64,000 bases of DNA from Megaleporinus macrocephalus (lineage: Eukaryota > Chordata > Actinopteri > Characiformes > Anostomidae). The notes beneath the pieces are model-generated. The model was given only the letters and a program-made list of their open reading frames with translations, searched no databases and was not told the DNA's origin. Location of the stretch: contig CM038714.1 in the NCBI GenBank assembly GCA_021613375.1, forward strand, positions 43,101,123 through 43,165,122, given 5' to 3'. The translations under genes were made by a program, and so were the position numbers. Positions 55,983-64,000 of this stretch are shown in pieces. Within the stretch, counting starts at the first letter, position 1, and each line of letters opens with the position of its first letter.

Positions 55983-57644
55983 ACATTTATTAGACACAGT
56001 TACTTCATATAAAGTGGAAACACAAGCAATCTTTTTATTTTTCTATTTTTGTTTGTGAAACCTATAATAAAGTGGGCTAGTTGACAGCGTTGGTGGTTGC
56101 CATCCCCACTATAAAAATGTCTGAAAAAGCTTCCGAGCAGCCCCCCCACACTGCTTTTCTTTTTCTGACAGTGTGGCTACCATCATTTCTAAAAGAGAGC
56201 ACTGGATCTACGTTGCAAACCACCTTCACATGAGGTCTACTTTCTGCCTGGTTTAAAACATTCCCCAGATATTCAGCCTAACAGCACATTAAATTCCATT
56301 TAGAGGATTTGATGAAATTCCATTTTCATTTTATGGCACATCGAGCTTGTGGTAAAATGAGATGTTCAATGATTCATGGCCTTGCATGAGTGTAGTGCGC
56401 TGCACTGAAATTCCCGAGAATAAAAAAAAAACGGTATTTCTTGGAAAGACAAGAATGAAATCACTTTCTTCTCGCCTCACTGCCCTAATTACAACTAAAT
56501 TGCGCTCATCCTTCACAATAATCTTTAATTCACTAAAACCTTCGCTAAACAAAAGTCTCTCCTCCGACATCACAAACAGCGGAAAAGCTAAATAAAGCGG
56601 GAGCCGGGTCCTCCGCGCTTTCCAGCACGACTTGGCAGACGCCGTCCAACTTCCAAAGGGCATCGGAAGTTCATCTGGCCCTGAAGTGAATCTTCCTCAT
56701 TCTCTCTCGGACCCATCACTGCGAATAAGGCAAATAGAGAGGCAGCCAGAGAGTAGGCATTTGGCATAATGGCCAGAAATCCTCTGCATTATTTGTAGTG
56801 AGGGAGCTTTAAACCCTCTGGGCTTCCCTCAGGACCTGAAACAGCCGAGCAAAAAGTCATCTCGAGCGCAGGGCTATTTTGATGTGTGCCGCTTAATAAA
56901 AGATGGTAATGGGTTCTTTATTTTTCACAGCGTTTTAAGTAATCAAGAGCTGTTCTGAGTCCAAAAAAACAACAAACAAAAAAAACCCAGTCTAAACAAT
57001 ATGCATACACCGTGCACCTGTTTAGCGATGCGCGATAGGCCGCGTCGCCTCTGGGAATGAGAAAAGTGTGGCTTCAACTCTGGAGAATGTTTTTTTTTGT
57101 CAGGTAAGCAGAATATGAAATGATAAGAAAAGGAAAAGCAGCGCAGGTAGAAATGCAGTGTGCTGAGAGTTCCTATGCGTTTAGTGGATGTTCAATGGAT
57201 GTTGGAAGAGGGGGCGGTTGAGAAAACACAGTATGCACAGAATTTCTATCTGAAAGTGTTCTCTGTGTCACTAGCACCATTTGCATGTGCATATTAATGC
57301 GGTACAGGGCCTGTACTGAGCTGAGCCGAGTTTCTTGTTTCTTCCGGAAGATCACAATCTACGATTACAAAAGCTTCTAAATCCCCTTGATGTGATCAAA
57401 CAGATAAATTCTGCTACGTGTCTGTTTTTTATCAGTGTACGTACAGTATATGGGCACTGACTCAGAAAAATACAAACAAAGCCAACACAGAATGCTGCTA
57501 GGAGTCTGGATGTGTTCTCAGTATTATAATGCTGTTCTCTTTAAGACTGGCCTGCACAGCTGTTTACAGGCTTCGAATACCTTAAAAAACCAAAACTATT
57601 CACGTTTTATAAAAACCCTTTATTTTAGGTGTGTTTGTAGCTCC
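55983..57644. promoter_or_regulatory. Unique block; strongest candidate conserved region at about 56120-57080
   Basis: Almost 1 kb of repeat-free, balanced sequence with motifs such as cgcttaataaaagatggtaa and ttttaagtaatcaagag. Frames overlap on opposite strands at 56331-56663 without known domains. No splice-flanked exon was found. A developmental enhancer is a reasonable but untested reading. Confidence 0.3.
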
Positions 57645-58043
57645 CAGAGATGGAAGGATCGATCGGCCATGTATCGGTATCAGGCAATTTTTAATTAAAA
57701 TATGTAATCGGTGATCGGCCGATATTTCTCCAATAAGCCTAATTTCTGTATTTCCAGCTAGCGTTTCATCCAGGAAGAGGAGACCTCCTTGAAAACCACT
57801 TCGGCCAGCTCCCTGCAATTCCTATCTGAACCACTAGGTGGAAATACACACCCTTTTGTTTTCCACAGACTGACAGGTCTGGCAGTTGTTTATTGTATGG
57901 GACGCAGACTCATCCAGGATGTTTTTAAAATTTTGTAAAATCAATGTGTCTCATGGGGGAACCAAAGACATTTAACACTACTAATCTGATATGACACTTA
58001 AGAGTACACCACGCAGCTGAATACAGTGAGTGTCAGCAAACAG
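57645..58043 (+). mobile_element. hAT-like element F (copy 1), decayed
   Basis: It opens cagagatggaaggatcgatc, then cggccatgtatcggtatc. It aligns to 63039-63505 through gtatttccagctagcgtttc, ctatctgaaccactaggtgg and tttaacactactaatctga. About 65 bp, including the start of the transposase frame, is deleted, and the BED-finger region is further mutated. Confidence 0.72.
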
Positions 58044-58442
58044 CAGAGCTAGAACGCACAGCTAGCACAAAACAAACAACCCAGAACACCGTACAGACCA
58101 GATCTGACCAGTATGAACAGAACAGCAGTAACAATTCAAGATCTTCATTTAATGAGTACAGATTGTCTTTTAAAATAACCAGCATTTATTGCATTGATAG
58201 AATGCACTCTTTTATGAATCACTTCTATCACTTATCTATCACTTGTAAGTGGTTTGTTTATGAGTGCACAGGGAAAACCAAACTGCAGTTGGATTACGTG
58301 GTGAAAGTGAGGATGGGCGATGGATGGGTGGTACGATATAAGCGTTCACGTACCGATGCTTACTGTATCAAACCTAAAAAACTCTATTTGTACAAATACA
58401 CTATTTTAAATGCATAAGAAGACCTATTTCTGTTTATTTATT
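58044..58442. other. Unassigned sequence after element F
   Basis: It may include the remainder of element F (cagagctagaacgcacagc), but no right terminus is recognised. The forward frame at 58163-58417 has no known domain. Confidence 0.35.
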
Positions 58443-58664
58443 ATATCATTACTGCCCAAAGAAACATAAGTATCTCGAAAATGGTAACTTTACAGAGGAC
58501 AAACAAAAACTTTAGTTTTAATGTACATCAATGGACCCAGAATATTTTGTAAGCTATTTTGGAGCATATCTTTTGGTCCATTCATCATGAAAATACTTAC
58601 AAAATGTAACTGGCAGCTGCTATGTTTAAATGATGCATGCTTTTCTTTGGACAGTGATGATATA
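58443..58664 (+). mobile_element. MITE family C (copy 7)
   Basis: It runs from atatcattactgcccaaag to ttctttggacagtgatgata, diverged inverted repeats. It contains ttttggagcatatcttttgg and catgaaaatacttac. Confidence 0.8.
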
Positions 58665-59416
58665 CTATTAGTATCTACTATTATATGAGTAGTTATTAGA
58701 AGCATCTTTAACAACTGAGGCTAATGCAAACAAATACTATTGTGGAAAATAGTTCCAAACATAACTGACCAATGTATAGATAAACCTAGTGCATATACAC
58801 ATGAGCTTCTGTGGTTCAAGAAAAACTGGAGCTAATTGTAGCTTTTTGTTTTGATGTTTCACATCCACAAATATGGAATTAGGCAAAGCAACAGACCCCA
58901 AGAGCTCGCTGCTGTGTGATGCAGCTGACTGATGGACGGCTTGGCTAGGCCAACAGTCCCTTCCATACCTAACATTTCATTCACAAGATAACAACCTGGA
59001 CTTATCTCAGATCGTAACTGACTGCACAGCAGATGTGAGATAACTGAAAGATGCCTAGCTCAGCCATTCTGGTGAGCTCGTACAAAACTAACTGGCTTAT
59101 TTGTGGCAGAATTCCAACCAGTATATCATTCACATGCATTGCCTTATGCCTTAATCCACAAGGCCAGCATAAAAACAATGCATTAGTGTACATAACTAGT
59201 CTATATATTATTTAGTACAACTACATACATATATGCTCCAAAGTGGCTGTAGCTATTTTTATTATTATTTTATTTTTTTACACTGTGCTTATAAATCTTA
59301 TGTCTAGACTTACAGCAATGCTGATACAGTCACTTTTACACTTACACAGACTATAGGTATATGAACATGGAAGGATTTGTGCAAGGATATATATATATAC
59401 ACCTCATATATAAGCA
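58665..59416. other. No recognised feature
   Basis: Unique sequence. A T/A-rich patch lies at 59255-59280. Confidence 0.45.
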
Positions 59417-59577
59417 CCTCATCCATTATCTTCTGCTTTATCCCACTTGGAGCCAATTCCAGCGTCATCAGGCAAAGATGGGGTACACCATTCAGAGTGA
59501 CCAATTCAGAGTGACCGAGCAACCTAACATGCATGTCTTTGGACTGTGGGAGGAAATCCACTCAAGGGGAGAACATG
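59417..59577 (+). repeat. Dispersed fish retroposon-type repeat (copy 3, truncated)
   Basis: Starts atccattatcttctgcttta, includes gcatgtctttggactgtggg and stops at ggggagaacatg, where an AT tract takes over. The tail with the tRNA-like B box is absent. Confidence 0.8.

Positions 59578-59580
<3 letters not shown>

Positions 59581-59666
<86 letters not shown>
59581..59666. repeat. (AT)n microsatellite
   Basis: AT run of about 86 bp directly joined to the truncated repeat on its left. Confidence 0.97.
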
Positions 59667-59669
<3 letters not shown>

Positions 59670-60656
59670 CACTGTGCTTATCCTCTTATGTCTACAGTAA
59701 TAGCAATATTGATACTGTTAATGCAGTGCAAACAGGACAACCTCGTGGACCAGGGTTTGTGATAATTCCAGGAACTACAGGTTGAACATCGTCTAAGGGT
59801 CGAAAAATTACTTAAAGATGGAGCAAGAAAGAAATTTCAACATAAATACTTGACGGGTTCAAAGCCTGAAAAAGATTTAAATAAAGATCATCAGGTACCA
59901 CTGCCTCAGCCAAATATTTCATAGCACACAACACTTACAGTTTGCATCAATTTTTCTAGCATCAGTTGAATGGTGGCCAGACAGAACTAAAAGAAACACG
60001 CTTTATGTATTCTTCAGATTAAAATGGCCATGCAGTAATTGCCTTCCTGATTGAGCAACAACAACGTATATCAATAAGGGCCATTTTGGCACTTTGGACT
60101 TTGGACACACAATACACAGAATCAACAGCAAGACAGATTTTATTCTTCTCTAATGGGCAAATCATTCACAGTTCTTTGCTTTAGACAGATAGCCAGAGAA
60201 AACCTGAAAATCTTCCATACAAGCAATGTGGCTGCTTCATACTTCTCATCCAGTGTTGACCTCTCTGAAATTATAGCAATACGTTCATAAAACTTGATGC
60301 AACTTTTAATTAGTATAAAATCTTTACATTATGTGGAGGTTCTTAACACTTTAATCATGTTCTTCAGCCGTTTACCAAAATGATTCTTTGAAGAACCATT
60401 ATAAACTTTTTGGGAACCAAAAGTGGGACTTCAGGGATAGACACCATGCTATTTAGGGCTGAACAATTAAGTGTGTTTATATTGAAATTACCACTTAAAT
60501 AAGTGCAAATTGCAAGTACATACTGGAATATTAATTATATCTAGCATTATTCAACAATGCTGTAACACAACATGTTTGGGGGGGCTTTAATCTAACACTG
60601 GTAAGCTGGTAAACTTGCATTCTGGCATAAATAAGTAATGAAACTAGAAACAACCC
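59667..60656. other. No recognised feature
   Basis: AT-rich unique sequence, no frames of note. Confidence 0.45.
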
Positions 60657-60862
60657 CATTTACATTTATGGTATTTGACAGATGCTCTTACTCAGAGCAA
60701 ACTACATCTTCTATTTTCTGAGGAGGGTAGTGCTAGGAGTCTTGCCCAAGTAAACTTATTGGTAAAGTGGAGGGCGGTTGCCCTGTTGGGTATTTGAACC
60801 CCAGTCTATAGCAGTGAGGGGAGCGTTATAACCCAGTACACTATACAAACCAACCGTTTAAT
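60657..60862 (+). mobile_element. tRNA-derived SINE-like repeat
   Basis: Contains catttacatttatggtattt, gacagatgctcttactcag, agtcttgcccaag, ggtatttgaaccccagtct and acccagtacactatac. This order matches a SINE very common in ray-finned fish. The inverse of the last parts recalls a tRNA body, so the promoter side is probably on the minus strand. Decayed. Confidence 0.7.
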
Positions 60863-62025
60863 TTCGCTCACAATAGTGGCTACAGACTTTCCCCCAAAAC
60901 ATTTAATTCCTACCACTATTGCAATTTAATTTGCTACACATTTTGATTGCAGTGTAACTAGCTATTAATATAACTTCTAGCTTGACAGCATTTTTTTAAT
61001 TTTCAAACAAGATATGGTTGCAACAAAAGCTGGCATGATATGATAACTTATATTATATATATACAACATAAAGTTCAATAGACACTGTCAATTTAAAATA
61101 GCAATATAACAACATAACAATATATGCAACCCAAGCCCCATACATATTCTATCTATACCAGGGAGCTTAAACATCCATAATCATTGTTAATGACAAATGA
61201 AAGTGGTTTCCCTGTGGACGAGCTCGAGAAGCACTGGCCCTAGCTCGCTCAAAGCTCTCACTTCCAACGAGAAAAAGAAAAACTGGAGTTGATAGAGCTC
61301 ATCTATGAACCCCTTGGAGAATGATTTAGTATGTATGCATACTGTCAGAAAAAAAGGTCCCGCAAAGGTATATTTATTCATCAAGGTATAAACAATGTAA
61401 ATGTACCCTTGAAGGTACAACAGTGGTTTAAAGGTCCAGCTGTTTACCTTAAATATGTTAAATATGTTTCCCAGGGGAGAAATATGGATTTGTACATTTC
61501 ATAACCTAATGTATTAAACCAGATAGATAAATAAAATAAATTGTTTGGATGTGTGGAATTTTAATATGCTTACAAAAAATGGTACAATTACATCCCTTAA
61601 CTGACAGACATACTTCTGAGGGTACCACCACCGTGACAAGATGCCTCAGTGAATGTTTAGTGCCTTTTAATCTGAGAGCGCATAGTTCACACCAGCAGTA
61701 CATGGCAGCCTGCTGGCAAGCTAATTAGTGCTATTTTGGTGCTTGTGAAATCTAAACGCGTTCACTTACAAATACCCCGGTAGTCTACTTTCTCTCACAA
61801 AACTGCTATCTTATCTTACATACGGGCTAAAAACATCTGTGTCTGTATTTGGTTTTGGTGCGTTTCTTTGGTGGCAGCGTTGTAACAGTAGAACCTATTT
61901 TTGACCAAATGTATCATTAGATCTTAGATATTACATTAGATATTATCAATTACTGGACCAGGCATCTACCAGTTGAAAGGATTTACTGCCAGACCTTGGA
62001 CCTCCAGGATGATTCAACACAGTTG
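60863..62025. other. Unique sequence with a short dispersed-repeat patch
   Basis: At about 61360-61440 the phrases cgcaaaggtatatttattc and cttgaaggtacaacagtgg resemble a fish repeat of aaaggtaca units. Short reverse frames at 61187-61703 show no domain. Confidence 0.4.
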
Positions 62026-62145
62026 TATATTGTCGCTGTCCAAAGAAATAGCAACTATACAGGAGAGGCCAAAAACCTTCTTAACTTCCAAAGTAAGTCA
62101 GTGTACCCTGAATATTTCCCAAGAATATTTTGAAGCATGTCTATT

Positions 62146-63656
62146 GGTCACGTCCTGCCCTGTTTTCCTGCCAGTCTGTCTTTGTTTACGTTCCCTTGTC
62201 TGTCCCATGTGCTTGTGTTTACGTTTTTTGCCATGTGGTTCTGTTTGTTTTGGTCATGTGTTCCCTTGTCTCCGCCCCTCACCTGTTTTCCACTGTGACT
62301 CCGCCTATTGTCCTCAGGTGTTTCTTGTTCCCTCTTGTAATCCTGTGTATATATTAGGCTTGTTCGTCTTCACATGTCGCTGCGCAGCCTGTTCACCACC
62401 TGGCTCGGCTCGGTGAGGTGCTGACCGGTTAGTTTTTAGGTCCGACTTGAGTCGGCGCCTCCGTCGCTTCATGATGACATACGGCGTTAACAGGTTTCAC
62501 ACACAGTCACTGCAGTTGCTCTCCTCTAATCGTGCGAGCCGAGAGACAGCTTGATAACGACAGAGCTTAATTCTTATTGGTCAGAAGTTCCGCGGACACC
62601 GCTTGATTTGTTTTATGGTAAATATATATATATATATCTCCTCTAAATCTCTTTACACTAATACTGTCATGTCTTCTAGCACAACAGTTCATTTTCATGC
62701 ATTCAACATATTTCTATTGTCAGAATTAGTATTTCAGATCATGAAGAGGCTCAAGTGCCGTAGATTTTTACTCTTATGATTTGTGAGTGTCTTTAAAAGC
62801 AGTACATCACTATTGCGTTTGGATCTATTTTTCCTTCTACTCTTTCTAGTTCTTTTCGTTCTTTTTACCTCTTTTCTATTGTGTCTTCTTCATCAGCTGT
62901 AAAGAGAGCTAGCACCGTGAGACCCGCCGTTGTTCATGTAGGCTGCAGATGGCGAGTTGAGGCTTTTTTCTAACCTTCACCAACTGCGTCCGGCTGCTCT
63001 CGCTGACCACCAAGGCCAGGAACAGCTGTATCTTGAATAGAGATGGAAGGATCGATCGGCCATGTATCGGTATCGGCCCATTTTAAATCAAAACATGTGA
63101 TCGGCAAAAAAAACCAAATGAGCCTAATTTCTGTATTTCCAGCTAGCGTTTCATCCAGGCAGAGGAGCCCTGCGTGAAACCCCCTCCGGCCAGCTCCCTG
63201 CAATTCCTATCTGAACCACTAGGTGGAAACACATACCCTTTCATTTTCCACAGACTGACTAAAGCAGCGGCTTCACGAGAACAGTTTAAGCGTCCACCGC
63301 ATGTGCGGAAAGAAAACATCGTCCGTCTGGCAGTTTGTTACCGCATGTGACTCAGGCTCATCCAGGACAGTTTATAACATCTGTAAAATTAGTAAAATCA
63401 CTGTCTCTCGCGGGAGAACCAAGACAAAGACGTTTAACACTACTAATCTGATACGACACTTCAGAGTATACCACGTGACTGAATACAGTGAGTACCAGCA
63501 AACAGTTTCTCTGATTCCGGTTTGTTTGCTTTTGTGTTTCGTGTTTTGTTTTCATTTTGTTTGTTTATTAGAAGTATTTTGTTTGAACTTGCATTTGCGT
63601 TCGCCCCCATGTTTCGTCATGCCTTTTCCTCCGTCTCCTTGCCTGCCCATGTGACA
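62146..63656 (+). mobile_element. LTR (probably solo, Gypsy-type) interrupted by a hAT element
   Basis: It starts ggtcacgtcctgccctg (expected tgtcacg) and ends cctgcccatgtgaca, complementary LTR ends. The U3-like part includes gtgcttgtgtttacg and a TATA-like gtgtatatattagg (62343). The U5-like part from 63506 is rich in TTTG. No gag or pol is present. The interval 62400-63505 is not LTR sequence. Confidence 0.6.
62400..63505 (+). mobile_element. Sequence inserted in the LTR, including hAT-like element F (copy 2)
   Basis: From 63039 it matches element F at 57645 (agagatggaaggatcgatcg). The frame at 63301 begins MCGKKTSSVWQF and continues with TFNTTNLIRHFRVYH, a BED-type zinc finger of a hAT transposase. 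The first cysteine of the expected C-x2-C pair reads as tyrosine (VYNICK), so the finger is broken. The frame runs into LTR sequence at about 63506. The part 62400-63038 is of unknown type; it includes a GC-rich stretch and a small AT run at 62623. Confidence 0.6.
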
Positions 63657-63780
63657 CTACAGGCCTGCTCATCAAATAATTGTCATGTAATATAAAGAGC
63701 AGCTGCTGTATTCGAATGATGTAGAAAAATTAAATCATTAAAAATATATATACATGTTTTTCATTGGATGGCGTTGATAT

Positions 63781-64000
63781 GATGTGTCTTTTAGCTCTCC
63801 GTGGAGCCAAACAAACTATAATTCTCATAATGATCAACAATAGATTTTTTATTTAAACTTTTTATATTCTCTATATGAATGTGCTTTTTTATTTAGTGTC
63901 TTTAGTCGGAGCTTTCCTGAACAGCAATGTTGCAATGGCTCTTTGCAGCAGAAATCAAGGGAATTCACTAATTAGAAGGGTTGTCTGGACACTTTTGGGC
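63781..64000. other. No recognised feature
   Basis: AT-rich unique sequence at the window edge. Confidence 0.5.

Larger units (their letters stand above)
62026..63780 (+). mobile_element. MITE family C (copy 8) split by an LTR element
   Basis: The left half 62026-62145 (tatattgtcgctgtccaaag to gaagcatgtctatt) and right half 63657-63780 (ctacaggcctgctcatcaaa to tcattggatggcgttgatat) join into one family C copy. The duplicated ctatt/ctaca at the joins fits a decayed 5-bp LTR-insertion duplication. Confidence 0.72.

Noticed and set aside
60760..60800. tRNA gene suggested by tttgaacccc
   Set aside because: Only a degenerate B-box-like motif within a SINE-type repeat; no cloverleaf can be drawn.

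Overview
The window looks like non-coding DNA from a ray-finned (teleost) fish. The evidence is its AT-rich composition, long (AT)n microsatellites, and dense small DNA transposons of the hAT, Tc1/mariner and piggyBac-like types. There are also 5'-truncated non-LTR retrotransposons, a tRNA-derived-SINE-like element and LTR fragments of kinds common in fish. Several consensus sequences resemble repeats I associate with otophysan fish (characins, catfishes), but that placement is inference. I could not support any host protein-coding exon, rRNA or tRNA gene. The long open frames are artefacts of tandem repeats or pieces of transposons.

Layout. 0-2 kb: unique sequence split by a deleted Tc1-like element between two (AT)n tracts. 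2-5 kb: a dispersed fish repeat, an array-less hAT copy, two back-to-back hAT elements, then a candidate conserved block. 5-10 kb: an inverted-repeat element, another fish repeat, microsatellites, MITE family C and a hAT. 10-15 kb: a 194-bp tandem duplication, a TTAA-bounded element, a LINE 3' end, an LTR-like block. 15-24 kb: unique sequence with a second Tc1 derivative, a hAT and MITE C. 24-26.1 kb: a hAT element with a decayed GTF2IRD2/ZBED-like transposase that carries three separate tandem expansions. 26-33.9 kb: unique sequence with scattered hAT, Tc1-like, LINE and LTR pieces. 33.9-35.6 kb: a hAT element bounded by a perfect 8-bp duplication and holding about 1 kb of minisatellite. 36-48.8 kb: a Tc1 transposase pseudogene with a partial duplicate, hAT elements with clean duplications, and candidate regulatory blocks. 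50-53.2 kb: a LINE 3' end containing two consecutive minisatellites. 53-64 kb: candidate conserved blocks, more hAT and MITE copies, a SINE, and a three-layer nest of MITE, LTR and hAT at the end.

No pathway or operon is present. The biology visible here is transposition, internal deletion, nesting and tandem-repeat growth inside transposons. These sit in unique sequence with several homeodomain/POU-motif-rich blocks that could be distal regulatory DNA. That last reading needs alignment to other fish genomes, which could not be run here.
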